DNA of 64,000 nucleotides from Flavobacterium sp. MDT1-60 (lineage in GTDB: Bacteria; Bacteroidota; Bacteroidia; Flavobacteriales; Flavobacteriaceae): NCBI RefSeq assembly GCF_014844035.1, contig NZ_CP062159.1, positions 3,224,001 through 3,288,000 of the forward strand, in the 5' to 3' direction. The position numbers and the translations under genes are program-made. The notes beneath the pieces were generated by a model. The model did not search any database, was not told the origin of the DNA, and saw nothing but the letters and a program-made list of their open reading frames with translations. Shown in pieces: positions 26,475-38,967 of this stretch (position 1 is the stretch's first letter; every line of letters starts with the position of its first letter).

Positions 26475-27563
26475 TTATTTGAAATAGGAGAAGGTTTCGT
26501 TGTTTTCAATTTTCAATAATGATTCATAAATCAACTGAATCACATTTTCAACGTCCTCTCTATGAACCATTTCCACAGTAGTATGCATATAACGTAAAGG
26601 TAACGAAATCAATGCAGAGGCTACACCGCCGTTGCTATAAGCAAAAGCATCAGTATCTGTTCCGGTCGCTCTTGAAGTAGCATGACGCTGAAATGGAATT
26701 TCATTTTCTTCCGCCGTATCCACAATTAAATCGCGTAATTTATTTTGAACTGCAGGTGCATAAGCAATTACAGGACCTTTACCCATTTTAAGATCGCCTT
26801 CTACTTTTTTATCAATCATTGGAGTAGTGGTATCGTGGCAAACATCTGTAACAATAGCCACATTTGGTTTAATTGTTTGTGCAATCATTTCGGCACCACG
26901 TAAACCAATTTCTTCCTGAACTGAGTTTACAATGTACAAGCCAAACGGAAGTGTTTTTTTGTTTTCATGTAATAGACGTGCTACTTCAGCAATCATAAAA
27001 CCGCCCATTCTATTATCGATCGCACGACAAACGAATTTATTCTCATTCAAAATCATGAATTCATCCGGATAAGTAATTACACAACCTACATGAACACCCA
27101 TTTCAAGAACTTGCTCTTTGGTTTCGCAACCCAGATCAATAAAAATGTTACTCAATTTCGGGATCTCCTCCTTATCACGCAAACGAGTGTGAATCGCAGG
27201 CCATCCAAAAACACCTTTTACAATTCCTTTTTTAGTATGAATATTAACTCTTTTCGATGGTGCAATCTGATGATCAGAACCACCATTACGTATTACATAT
27301 AGTAAACCATCATCTGTAATATAATTTACATACCACGAAATTTCATCAGCATGACCTTCGATTACAACTTTAAAAGGAGCGTCAGGATTTATAATTCCAA
27401 CTGCGGTTCCATAAGTATCGGTAATAAAAGTATCAACATATGGTTTTAAATAATTCATCCAAAGTTTTTGTCCTTCACTTTCATATCCGGTAGGTGAGGC
27501 GTTATTTAGGTAGCTTTCCAGGAAAGCAATTGAGGTATCTTTTAAGATAGATTCAGTACTCAT
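26475..27563 (-). CDS. M42-family metallo-aminopeptidase
   Basis: A 362-residue cytoplasmic peptidase of the M42 group (glutamyl aminopeptidase/deblocking type), which forms large tetrahedral shells that trim peptides. The metal ligands are recognisable: EGHADEISW (His and Asp), CRAIDNRMGGF (bridging Asp), VNSVQEEIGLRG (catalytic and ligand Glu), VTDVCHDTTTP and the late RYMHTTVEMVHREDV His. The N-terminus STESILKDTSIAFLESYLNNASPTGYE is usual. It is divergent from the DUF4294 gene and lies upstream of the two-component genes. Annotations of some relatives as cellulase are not supported. Confidence 0.93.
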   Translation of the reverse strand: MSTESILKDTSIAFLESYLNNASPTGYESEGQKLWMNYLKPYVDTFITDTYGTAVGIINPDAPFKVVIEGHADEISWYVNYITDDGLLYVIRNGGSDHQIAPSKRVNIHTKKGIVKGVFGWPAIHTRLRDKEEIPKLSNIFIDLGCETKEQVLEMGVHVGCVITYPDEFMILNENKFVCRAIDNRMGGFMIAEVARLLHENKKTLPFGLYIVNSVQEEIGLRGAEMIAQTIKPNVAIVTDVCHDTTTPMIDKKVEGDLKMGKGPVIAYAPAVQNKLRDLIVDTAEENEIPFQRHATSRATGTDTDAFAYSNGGVASALISLPLRYMHTTVEMVHREDVENVIQLIYESLLKIENNETFSYFK

Positions 27564-27643
27564 AAAATATTTTTTTGCTAATTTATAAATTTGGTATTAG
27601 AGTTGTGTATAAATATATAATTTTACATTTAAATTATGACTCT

Positions 27644-28339
27644 ATGAGATTTACCTACATTCTTTTATTCTTTATATTGATTTCGTTTTCAAGCCAGGCT
27701 CAGGTTACACCAAAAGAAAATGAGCAAATGGGCTATATTCTAACCGAACAAGATTCGATTTTGGGCGATACCATTGAATTGCCTGAGATTATCATTACCA
27801 AAGAGAAGCTCGATCCCGAAGCACAAAAGCAATTTTTAATTTTGCAAAACAGGGTTTATAAAGTATATCCGTATGCGAAATTGGCTGCAGATCGATTGAC
27901 GGCTTTAAATCAGGGAATGGCACGTTTGAAAACCAATCGTGAAAAAAAGAAGTATTTTAAAATTGTAGAAGACTACCTTAATAATGAATTCGAAGCAAGA
28001 TTAAAAAAGCTTTCACGCAAACAAGGTCAAATCCTCGTAAAGCTGGTTCACAGACAAACCGGAATTACAACTTATGAATTGATCCGAACCTTAAAAAGCG
28101 GTTTTAAAGCGTTCGTGTCAAATACTACAGCCAATTTATTTGACATAAGTTTGAAAACAGAATATAAGCCATTTGAAGTTAATGAAGACTATTTGATAGA
28201 AACGATTCTTCAAAGGGCATTTGAATCGGGTCGATTGGTAAATCAGAAACCAGCCAAATCTATAAACTATGGTGACTTAATGAATCAGTGGGAAACAAAA
28301 GCTAAACAGGCCAAAACTGAAGAGGCTAAAGATAAATAA
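27644..28339 (+). CDS. DUF4294 exported protein
   Basis: A 231-residue protein with a signal peptide (MRFTYILLFFILISFSSQAQ) and the DUF4294 domain (about residues 50-205), a family found almost only in Bacteroidetes: ILQNRVYKVYPYAKLAADRLTALNQ and LVHRQTGITTYELIRTLKSGFKAFVSN are its hallmark stretches. The C-terminus is Lys/Glu-rich. The role is unknown; a periplasmic location is likely. I start at ATG 27644 directly before the signal peptide; the longer open frame would place 23 residues before it. A terminator follows directly. Confidence 0.87.
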   Translation: MRFTYILLFFILISFSSQAQVTPKENEQMGYILTEQDSILGDTIELPEIIITKEKLDPEAQKQFLILQNRVYKVYPYAKLAADRLTALNQGMARLKTNREKKKYFKIVEDYLNNEFEARLKKLSRKQGQILVKLVHRQTGITTYELIRTLKSGFKAFVSNTTANLFDISLKTEYKPFEVNEDYLIETILQRAFESGRLVNQKPAKSINYGDLMNQWETKAKQAKTEEAKDK

Positions 28340-28361
28340 CATTACTTAGTATAGTATTACG

Positions 28362-28397
28362 ACCCGACAGTTTTCCAAAAGCTGTCGGGTTTGTTTT
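28362..28397 (+). terminator. Terminator of the DUF4294 gene, ACCCGACAG family
   Basis: ACCCGACAG (28362-28370) pairs with CTGTCGGGT (28382-28390), extended by TTTT/AAAA, followed by TTGTTTTT. The same stem occurs at 57525 and 58987. Confidence 0.9.
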
Positions 28398-28508
28398 TAT
28401 ACATATATATAAGGAAGGAAAAACTACTATATAATATGAATGATCCTGATAACTATCGGAAGAAGCCTTTTGCAATTGAAATTTGGAACTTGACTATTGT
28501 AATTTTCA

Positions 28509-28610
28509 GGAGCTATTTCCCGCTATCCGTTTCAATCTTTTGCTTTTTAAAGAAAAAAGCAAAAGGATTTCCACTTCTATCGGGGCTAGGGGAGCTATTT
28601 TCAAAAGAAG
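28509..28610 (+). repeat. Dispersed hairpin element, copy 1
   Basis: The element reads GGAGCTATTTCCCGCTATCC, then a hairpin with outer stem CTTTTG/CAAAAG and inner stem CTTTTT/AAAAAAG, then GATTTCCACTTCTATCGGGG and CTAGGG, and ends with ATTTTCAAAAGAAG. Two other copies lie at 59095-59174 (reverse) and 61489-61612. It sits in the 28340-29337 gap before the rRNA operon. The rest of that gap up to 28825 has a GCCTTTGCGGCCAAA repeat remnant and no gene. Confidence 0.85.
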
Positions 28611-28829
28611 CTAATCGTTTCCCGGAAGAAAGGAAGACTTAGCGACCTTATGAGAACCACGAAAAACAGAGGAAAACCTGGGGGAAAGTAAACTTAGTGC
28701 CTTTGCGGCCAAACACAGTAAAATAACCCCAAACAGGCAAAACCCGGAAAGAGGAAAAAAAACTTTGGATTATAAAAACCGCCATACCAGCTACTTATAA
28801 AAAAGATTAAAATTATATAATAAAAACCC

Positions 28830-28859
28830 TTGTAAATGTAAATAAAGGTGTTACTTTTG
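28830..28859 (+). promoter_or_regulatory. rRNA operon promoter P1
   Basis: TTG (28830-28832), a 19 bp spacer and TACTTTTG (28852-28859), followed by CACCCGC. This is the farthest of three similar promoters before the 16S gene. Confidence 0.8.
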
Positions 28860-28949
28860 CACCCGCAACAGCGATAGACGTTCACAGAAATACTGACAGG
28901 CATAGGAATAAAGATTGAAAAATTTTTTCAAAAAAAGATTCCAAAAAGC

Positions 28950-28980
28950 TTGTGAGATTTGAAAACGGATGTTACATTTG
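28950..28980 (+). promoter_or_regulatory. rRNA operon promoter P2
   Basis: TTG (28950-28952), a 20 bp spacer and TACATTTG (28973-28980), followed by CACCCCGC. A-tracts lie directly upstream and could act like an UP element. Confidence 0.85.
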
Positions 28981-29120
28981 CACCCCGCAAACGAAGTTCA
29001 CCGAACACTTTTTTAGATAAGAGTTAAGTGAGGTAAAACAGGGAAAGTTCATTGATAGATTGGTAGAGTTGAGAAGTAAAAAGGGAATTAAATTTTCTTA
29101 AAAAAAAACTTCAAAAAACA

Positions 29121-29152
29121 TTTGCCAGTTAGAAATAAGTTTTCTACTTTTG
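29121..29152 (+). promoter_or_regulatory. rRNA operon promoter P3
   Basis: TTTG (29121-29124), a 20 bp spacer and TACTTTTG (29145-29152), followed by CACCCGC. A-tracts (AAAAAAAAAC, CAAAAAAC) lie directly upstream. It is the promoter nearest to the 16S gene, leaving a leader of about 180 bases. Confidence 0.85.
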
Positions 29153-29337
29153 CACCCGCTTTGAGAGACAAGCGAAACAAGATTGAAACACGTTCGTAGA
29201 CATATTGAATTGACAGCCGTCTCGTTTTACAACGAGACAAAAGAATAAAGAGTAAGATAATCGAGAGATTAATTAAATGAACCGATAGAGACTGATTCGC
29301 ATAATAATTAGCTTTAATTGATTAGAGCAAACAATAT

Positions 29338-30853
<1,516 letters not shown>

Positions 30854-30974
30854 AGAGCCCCAATTGTTAGTGCTTGCACACGATGGGGAAAAAAGAAGAA
30901 GCTCTATAGGATTATAATTTTAAGACTATTTTACTCTTGCTGTTAGTTCAAATAATAAATTTTAAGAATAAGAG

Positions 30975-31048
30975 TGTCTCGTAGCTCAGCTGGTTAGAGT
31001 ACTACACTGATAATGTAGGGGTCGACAGTTCGAGTCTGTCCGAGACAA
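30975..31048 (+). tRNA. tRNA-Ile (GAT)
   Basis: A 74-base cloverleaf: acceptor TGTCTCG/CGAGACA, D-arm TAGCTCAGCTGGTTAGAG, anticodon stem CTACA/TGTAG with loop CTGATAA (anticodon GAT), T-arm GACAG-TTCGAGT-CTGTC and discriminator A. CCA is not encoded and must be added enzymatically. It lies in the 16S-23S spacer. Confidence 0.95.
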
Positions 31049-31138
31049 CTATTTTAGTCTTAAAAAAAGGAAATTTTAGAAGTTGAGCGTTTATGAGCAA
31101 ATTCATAACTCATAATTCATAACTCATCATTTAAAAAT

Positions 31139-31212
31139 GGGGGATTAGCTCAGCTGGCTAGAGCGCCTGCCTTGCACGCAGGAGGTCAACGGTTCGACTC
31201 CGTTATTCTCCA
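31139..31212 (+). tRNA. tRNA-Ala (TGC)
   Basis: A 74-base cloverleaf: acceptor GGGGGAT/ATTCTCC with G-U pairs, anticodon stem CCTGC/GCAGG with loop CTTGCAC (anticodon TGC), T-arm AACGG-TTCGACT-CCGTT, discriminator A. CCA is not encoded. The Ile-Ala order in the spacer is standard. Confidence 0.95.
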
Positions 31213-31217
31213 CGATT

Positions 31218-31290
31218 TTAGTCCTAAAGTCTAAAGTTATAAAGTCCAAAGTGATTCACTTGACGACTTTCGACTTTTGACCTTCGACTA
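31218..31290 (+). repeat. GACTTT-type heptad repeats in the rRNA spacer
   Basis: Units such as AAAGTCTAAAGTTATAAAGTCCAAAGT and GACTTTCGACTTTTGACCTTCGAC repeat here, and related units in both orientations recur at 34395-34462 between 23S and 5S. They may pair across the 23S gene or are simply intergenic repeats. Confidence 0.65.
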
Positions 31291-31302
31291 AATAAAGTTC
31301 AT

Positions 31303-31322
31303 TGACATATTGAGATAAGAAA
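31303..31322 (+). other. 5' half of the 23S rRNA processing stem
   Basis: TGACATATTGAGATAAGAAA can pair with the segment at 34347-34367 downstream of 23S (TTTCTTTATCTCAGTATGTTA), with one bulge and two mismatches. A stem that brackets 23S is the expected substrate of RNase III-type processing. A similar GTTCATTGATAGATTGGTAG lies in the 16S leader near 29048. Confidence 0.65.
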
Positions 31323-31403
31323 ATAATAAAAAGTAGAAAGCGTTTTTTACAATTTATTGTAGAAAACAAAAAAAAACGGTCGTAATTTATTTTATGATTG
31401 GTA

Positions 31404-34286
<2,883 letters not shown>

Positions 34287-34293
34287 CACCCTT

Positions 34294-34322
34294 TTCTCTC
34301 CCGTCCAAAAGACGGGAGAGAA
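34294..34322 (+). other. 12-bp hairpin directly after 23S rRNA
   Basis: TTCTCTCCCGTC (34294-34305) pairs perfectly with GACGGGAGAGAA (34311-34322), with loop CAAAA. No T-run follows and 5S lies downstream, so it is more likely a processing or anti-degradation hairpin than a full terminator. Confidence 0.75.
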
Positions 34323-34346
34323 GAAACTTTCTAATAAATAAAAAAC

Positions 34347-34367
34347 TTTCTTTATCTCAGTATGTTA
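34347..34367 (+). other. 3' half of the 23S rRNA processing stem
   Basis: Complementary to 31303-31322 before 23S; see that entry. It lies between the CAAAA hairpin and 5S. Confidence 0.65.
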
Positions 34368-34467
34368 AGATATTTGCTCGACGCAGAGCAGTCTTTAAGT
34401 CGAAAGATTAAAGTCCAAAGTCGAAAGACTTTACAACTTTATGACTTTGGACTTTAGACTAACAACC

Positions 34468-34577
34468 TTAAGGTGGTTATTGCGGCGGGGCTCACCTCTT
34501 CCCATCCCGAACAGAGTAGTTAAGCCCGCCTGCGCAGATGGTACTGCAGTTATGTGGGAGAGTATGTCGTCGCCTTT
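34468..34577 (+). rRNA. rrf: 5S ribosomal RNA
   Basis: About 110 bases with the 5S pattern: helix I from AAGGTGG and CGCCTTT, the loop B/C segment CACCTCTTCCCATCCCGAACAGAGTAGTTAAGCCC, and CGCAGATGGTACTGC for helices IV-V. End points are estimated. Confidence 0.93.
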
Positions 34578-34586
34578 CTTTTGAAG

Positions 34587-34618
34587 ATCCTCATCATTTA
34601 TTTGATGGGGATTTTTTT
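34587..34618 (+). terminator. Terminator of the rRNA operon
   Basis: ATCCTCATCA (34587-34596) pairs with TGATGGGGAT (34603-34612; one G-U), followed by seven T residues. It lies 10 bases after 5S. Confidence 0.88.
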
Positions 34619-34971
34619 GTTTGCAATACTTTGTATTTTTTACCGCAAAGTGCGCAAAGGTTTTTTGTAGTTGTGTTTATTACTTTGTGTATAAGGTTCG
34701 CAAAGCCGGGACTTTAAAAATAAAACCTGTATAAGAGTAGAATTGGAATTTGGGATTTAAGAGTTGGAATTTCTTCTGGAACCTAGACTTCTGGTTTATC
34801 CTGAACTGCGTTAGGAATGGGAATACAGCCGACAGCCGACCCGTTGCGGCTGGAAACGCAACGCCCATGTTATATCATCTATACGAAATAGTTCCTTTTA
34901 TTATTTAAATCCTAATTTTTATATATTTGTCTAACTTATTACTATTGTTCAAATTTCAATAAACAGAAAAA
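34619..34971. other. Intergenic region after the rRNA operon
   Basis: The stretch has no gene. It carries a GCAAAGTGCGCAAAGG repeat remnant (34645-34660), AATTGGAATTTGGGATTT units (near 34740), and a 7-bp hairpin CGTTGCG/CGCAACG (34842-34848 with 34857-34863). TATATTTG at 34922-34929 could be the -7 element for the DUF1569 gene. Confidence 0.6.
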
Positions 34972-35424
34972 ATGAAAAATATTTTTCATACAGATGATTC
35001 TCAGGAATTTGTCAACAGAATTAATCAGCTTACACCACAATCAAAAGCACTTTGGGGTAAAATGACTGTTGCACAAATGCTGGCTCATTGTAATATTGCA
35101 TATGAAATGGTTTATGAAGATATTCATCCTAAACCAAATGCCTTTATAAGGTTGATTTTAAAATTATTGGTAAAGAACTCGGTAGTAAGCGAAAAGCCAT
35201 ATCCAAAAAATAACCATACCGCGCCTCAATTTATTATTAAAGATGAGCGAAATTTTGATATCGAAAGGGATAGATTAATTGCCTATCTTAATAAAACAAA
35301 TGAATTGGGTGTAAGTAATTTTGAAGGAAAAGAATCGCTGTCTTTTGGGAAATTGAGTGCAGTGGAATGGAATAATATGTTTGCAAAACATTTACAACAT
35401 CATTTAAGTCAATTTGGTGTCTAA
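34972..35424 (+). CDS. DUF1569 protein (DinB-like fold)
   Basis: A 150-residue cytoplasmic protein of the DUF1569 group, related to DinB/YfiT-type four-helix proteins. ALWGKMTVAQMLAHCNIAYEM holds the first conserved His, and the C-terminal NMFAKHLQHHLSQFGV holds the two further His residues that bind metal in DinB-like folds; the pattern suggests an intact metal site. The function is unknown, with thiol-transferase-like roles known in relatives. It is followed 25 bases later by the broken NTF2-like gene. Confidence 0.85.
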   Translation: MKNIFHTDDSQEFVNRINQLTPQSKALWGKMTVAQMLAHCNIAYEMVYEDIHPKPNAFIRLILKLLVKNSVVSEKPYPKNNHTAPQFIIKDERNFDIERDRLIAYLNKTNELGVSNFEGKESLSFGKLSAVEWNNMFAKHLQHHLSQFGV

Positions 35425-35449
35425 TTTTTTTAATTTTAAATATTTGATT

Positions 35450-35883
35450 ATGAGGAGTTTTGTTGTGGTATTTTTTCTGTTTTTCGGGCTATACGCGAAT
35501 GCACAGAAACAAGAAGTTCAGAAAACCATAGAATATTTTTTTGAAGGATTTCATCAAAAGATACGATTAAAATAAAATCGGTTTGTTCGGATAGAATGAT
35601 TTTACAATCTATTAGTGAGAGCACTGTTAAGGGTAATAAATTATCGGATGAGGGCGTAAAATATTTTTATAAATCAATTGCGACAATTCCTTCTTCCATG
35701 AAATTTCAGGAAAAAATTCTTAGTTACACTATTCAGATTGATGGAACAATGGCGCATGTTTGGGCACCCTATGAGTTTTATTTGAATGATAAATTAAGTC
35801 ATTCGGGCGTCAATACTTTTACTTTATTTAAAGAGAAAGATGCCTGGAAAATTATTTATTTGATTGATACAAGAAGAAAATAA
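35450..35883 (+). pseudogene. Frameshifted exported NTF2-like (SnoaL-fold) protein
   Basis: From ATG 35450 a signal peptide (MRSFVVVFFLFFGLYANAQ) and KQEVQKTIEYFFEGFHQK are read, then the frame ends at TAA 35573-35575 after 41 residues. In the next frame, from 35560, the sequence continues as DTIKIKSVCSDRMILQ and on through a well-formed NTF2-like domain to ...IIYLIDTRRK at 35883. One missing A in the run at 35556-35559 restores a single 144-residue protein. The fold is that of small exported NTF2-like proteins of unknown role. The break is either a recent mutation or a sequencing error. The 3' end overlaps nth by 32 bases. Confidence 0.85.
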
Positions 35884-36529
35884 TATTTATATTACTTCTC
35901 TTTGGTAGTAGACAGTAATCTGCAATTAAACATTCCTCACATTTTGGTTTTGGTCTGCAAGTTTCTCTTCCATGAAATGAAATTGCCATTCCGATTTCTG
36001 ACCAAATTGATTTTGGAAGAACCTGCATCAGATCTTTTTCTACTTTATTTCCGTCTTTACTTTCTTTTATTATTCCAATTCTTGGTGCTACACGTATAAC
36101 ATGTAAATCGGCAATAATGCCTTCAGCTGGTTTATGAGTTTCTCTTAAAATAACATTAGCAGATTTTCTTCCGATTCCTTTTAGAGCTGTCAATTCTTTC
36201 ATATTCAAAGGAATATCTTCGTCTTTTTTTATCGTCTTTACAATTTCTAACAACCATTGTGCTTTTGTTGGATAATTCCTTACTTTATTGATATAAGGTA
36301 TAAAAGTTTCAGGACTTGCCTCAGATAAACTTTTGAGTGTTGGAAATTTTTCAAATAAAGCGGGTGCAATTTTATTGATATTGGCGTCAGAATCTTGTGC
36401 AGATAACACTACCATGACCAATAATTGATATGTGTTTTGATATTCTAAAGGATGTTTTTTTCCTTTATATTTTTTTAAAATGGGTTTTAATTTTGTTTCC
36501 CAATCTGATGTTTCTCCAAATAAATCCAT
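35852..36529 (-). CDS. nth: Endonuclease III-family DNA glycosylase/AP lyase
   Basis: The 225-residue protein removes oxidised pyrimidines and nicks the abasic site. The helix-hairpin-helix is LKGIGRKSANV with catalytic K122, and the general Asp is D141 in IADLHVIRV. A [4Fe-4S] site is present as C191-x5-C197-x2-C200-x5-C206; the first spacing is x5, not the x6 of E. coli Nth. The last 14 residues after CLLPK (hydrophobic, Asn/Ile/Phe-rich) are encoded over the antisense of the neighbouring gene and look like read-through into an unconserved tail; a one-base shift there would end the protein earlier. Family certain, exact C-terminus doubtful. Confidence 0.9.
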   Translation of the reverse strand: MDLFGETSDWETKLKPILKKYKGKKHPLEYQNTYQLLVMVVLSAQDSDANINKIAPALFEKFPTLKSLSEASPETFIPYINKVRNYPTKAQWLLEIVKTIKKDEDIPLNMKELTALKGIGRKSANVILRETHKPAEGIIADLHVIRVAPRIGIIKESKDGNKVEKDLMQVLPKSIWSEIGMAISFHGRETCRPKPKCEECLIADYCLLPKRSNINIIFFLYQSNK

Positions 36530-36573
36530 TTTATTTTCAGTTAGAATTAAACAAAAATATAACTATTACAAAA

Positions 36574-37440
36574 TTAAGTACTTTTTATAAAATCTATAGT
36601 TTTTTTAATAACATTCTGATTTCCAAGTATTTTACGGTGTCCTAAACCTTCTGTCAAATATAAAGTCCCATTTTCAAGTTGTTTATGAATATGAATTCCT
36701 GCTTTAACAGGAACTTCAGGATCATTATAATCATGTATCACCAAAACTGGAATTTTTATTTGTTGAGCAGCTTTATAAGCAGAGAAATCATCCATTTTGA
36801 CCCGATATTTGTTTTCAAAGTGATCTCGTAAACGTTCACTGATTTCTTGCTTTAATCCTAATTTCGAAATGAAATCGTCCAAAATATCCTGGACTATATC
36901 TCCACTTCCAATTATTACAGCTCGATTTACTTGCAAGCCATCTTTAATTGCATTTAAAACTGACATTCCGCCAAGCGAATGGCCAATTGCAATTTCAAAA
37001 GGACCAAATTGTTTTTCAATTTCTAAGATTGATGCAATAAATTCAGACATAATAGTTGTCTTTCCCTTAGACTTTCCGTGTGCAGGAGCATCAAAACTAA
37101 TAGTTGAATATCCCAGCTTTACAAACTCGTCGGCTATTTTAAATAATTGTGTTCCTCTTCCAGACCAGCCGTGAACAAGTAAAATCTTCCTGTTGCTTTT
37201 TCCATACTCATAAGTAACAATTCTTTTATCTATCGCAGGAATATAAATTGTATTTTGAATGCTTTTGTGATCCATTTCCAATTCTCTTTTTGGAACCTTA
37301 TGTTTTATTGGTGTTGTAAATAACCGGGCAGCATAATTTGTAACAAACTTAGTGGAAATAAAAGCGCATATTCTACTTGATATAATGATAAACTGTGGAA
37401 TTTTTAAAGATTCAGTAGGATTGTTTGCCTTTTTTGCCAT
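36574..37440 (-). CDS. Alpha/beta hydrolase
   Basis: A 288-residue alpha/beta hydrolase with the oxyanion stretch LLVHGWSGRGTQ, nucleophile elbow GHSLGG, an acid in VIHDYNDPEVP and the His in EGLGHRKILG. There is no typical signal peptide; the N-terminal FIIISSRICAFISTKFVTN segment is moderately hydrophobic and may contact the membrane. An esterase or lipase-like role is likely, but the substrate cannot be inferred. It is divergent from the glycogen cluster, with an 18-bp palindrome between them. Confidence 0.85.
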   Translation of the reverse strand: MAKKANNPTESLKIPQFIIISSRICAFISTKFVTNYAARLFTTPIKHKVPKRELEMDHKSIQNTIYIPAIDKRIVTYEYGKSNRKILLVHGWSGRGTQLFKIADEFVKLGYSTISFDAPAHGKSKGKTTIMSEFIASILEIEKQFGPFEIAIGHSLGGMSVLNAIKDGLQVNRAVIIGSGDIVQDILDDFISKLGLKQEISERLRDHFENKYRVKMDDFSAYKAAQQIKIPVLVIHDYNDPEVPVKAGIHIHKQLENGTLYLTEGLGHRKILGNQNVIKKTIDFIKST

Positions 37441-37480
37441 ATCAATAATTTTTTTTTGGAGTCTTTATTTTACTTTCTTT

Positions 37481-37498
37481 TTTCCTAAATTTAGGAAA
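37481..37498. promoter_or_regulatory. 18-bp perfect palindrome between hydrolase and glycogen synthase genes
   Basis: TTTCCTAAATTTAGGAAA is fully self-complementary and lies about 41 bases from both divergent start codons (37440 and 37540). No T-run or loop is present, so it looks like an operator for a dimeric regulator, not a terminator. TAAATTTA inside it resembles a -7 element. Confidence 0.6.
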
Positions 37499-37539
37499 CA
37501 TAAAAGTAGTACAATAATAGATGTTTATAAATTTCTAAA

Positions 37540-38967
37540 ATGGAAATATTTCATATAAGTGCAGAATGTTATCCGATGGCAAAAGTTGGAGGTTTAGCTG
37601 ACGTCGTTGGAGCACTGCCAAAATATCAAAAAAATGCTGGTCATGAAGTTAGGGTTGTTGTTCCTGCCTATGCTACCAAATTTAAAAATGAAAATGACTT
37701 TGAGTGTGTCCACTGGGCTACTGTTAAGCTGGGTAATTTCGATTTTCCGTTCAGTGTTTTAAAAGAAACGAGCGATAAACTTGGTTATGAACTATATCTG
37801 ATAGAAATTAATGAATTATTTGATCGTCCAAATGTATATGGATACGAAGATGATATAGAGCGTTTTTTATCTTTTCAGATCGCGGCTTTAGATTGGATTA
37901 CATCTCGAAAAGAAGTTCCGGCTATTATTAATTGTCATGATCATCATACAGGATTAATTCCGTTTTTAGTGAAGTACGCCTATAAATATGAAAGTCTCAG
38001 AAGTGTTAGAACTGTAATTACAATTCACAATGGCCTTTATCAAGGGTGGTTTGGTTTTGATAAATTGCATTATTTGCCTGAATTTGATTTGATTCATGTT
38101 GGATTTTTAGAATGGAATAATTCTCTTAATTCATTGGCTGTAGGTGTAAAATGTGCTCATGCTGTTACAACTGTTTCTCCTAGTTATTTGAATGAGATTA
38201 ATTATGCAGCAAATGGTTTAGAAGCTTTATTTAATTCTGTAAGAAGCAAGTCAAAAGGAATTCTAAATGGAATTGATTTTGAGGTTTGGGATCCGTCTAA
38301 AGATCAAATGATTGATGCTAATTATTCAATTGAAACTTTTGAAACAGGTAAATTGAAAAATAAAGAAAAGCTTTGTGAGCAGTTTGAATTAGATCCGACA
38401 AAACCATTATTTAGTTTTATTGGGCGCTTATTTGAGGAAAAAGGTGGGGATTTATTACCTCAGGCATCAGCTTTGGCTTTATCTGAAAATTTTGAAAACA
38501 TCAATATTTTGATTTTAGGATCAGGAAATGCTGTAATCGAAGAACAGTTAGTGCAATTGCGAAATGATTATAATGGGAATTACAATGTTTTTATTGGTTA
38601 TAATGAAGAATTAGCACATTTGATTTATGCAGGTTCCGATTATATTTTAATGCCTTCACGAGTTGAACCTTGTGGGTTAAATCAAATGTACGCATTGCGT
38701 TATGGAACGGTTCCGATTGTGAGAAGAACTGGAGGATTGCGTGATACAGTAATTGATTTTGGAGATGACGGAAATGGAATATGCCATGATCAGGCTTCTG
38801 TTGGAGATATTTGTTATTCTATAAATCGTGCAGTGAAATTGTACGATGATAAAATCAATTTCAATAAAGTTATAAAAAAGGGAATGGCGACAGATCATTC
38901 CTGGGAAAGAGTTTGCCAAGAGTACATCGAGATATACAACCTAATAATTGAGAAAAATGAAATTTAA
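37540..38967 (+). CDS. glgA: Glycogen/starch synthase (GT5)
   Basis: Transfers glucose from ADP- or UDP-glucose to growing alpha-1,4-glucan. The 475 residues start MEIFHISAECYPMAKVGGLADV, with the KVGGLADV nucleotide-sugar loop at residues 14-21; the C-terminal Rossmann domain has FIGRLFEEKGGDLL and the EPCGLNQMYAL segment, where the first Glu is the catalytic acid of the GT5 EX7E pattern. It is the first gene of the glg operon; its stop overlaps the glgC start by 11 bases. ADP-glucose is the likely donor because glgC is adjacent. Confidence 0.93.
   Translation: MEIFHISAECYPMAKVGGLADVVGALPKYQKNAGHEVRVVVPAYATKFKNENDFECVHWATVKLGNFDFPFSVLKETSDKLGYELYLIEINELFDRPNVYGYEDDIERFLSFQIAALDWITSRKEVPAIINCHDHHTGLIPFLVKYAYKYESLRSVRTVITIHNGLYQGWFGFDKLHYLPEFDLIHVGFLEWNNSLNSLAVGVKCAHAVTTVSPSYLNEINYAANGLEALFNSVRSKSKGILNGIDFEVWDPSKDQMIDANYSIETFETGKLKNKEKLCEQFELDPTKPLFSFIGRLFEEKGGDLLPQASALALSENFENINILILGSGNAVIEEQLVQLRNDYNGNYNVFIGYNEELAHLIYAGSDYILMPSRVEPCGLNQMYALRYGTVPIVRRTGGLRDTVIDFGDDGNGICHDQASVGDICYSINRAVKLYDDKINFNKVIKKGMATDHSWERVCQEYIEIYNLIIEKNEI

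Noticed and set aside
28391..28642. Open frame of 83 codons before the rRNA operon
   Set aside because: It spans the dispersed hairpin element, which recurs elsewhere in other frames, so the frame is accidental.
30975..31212. Integration site in the tRNA-Ile or tRNA-Ala gene
   Set aside because: Both tRNAs lie in an ordinary 16S-23S spacer with no repeated tRNA 3' end nearby.
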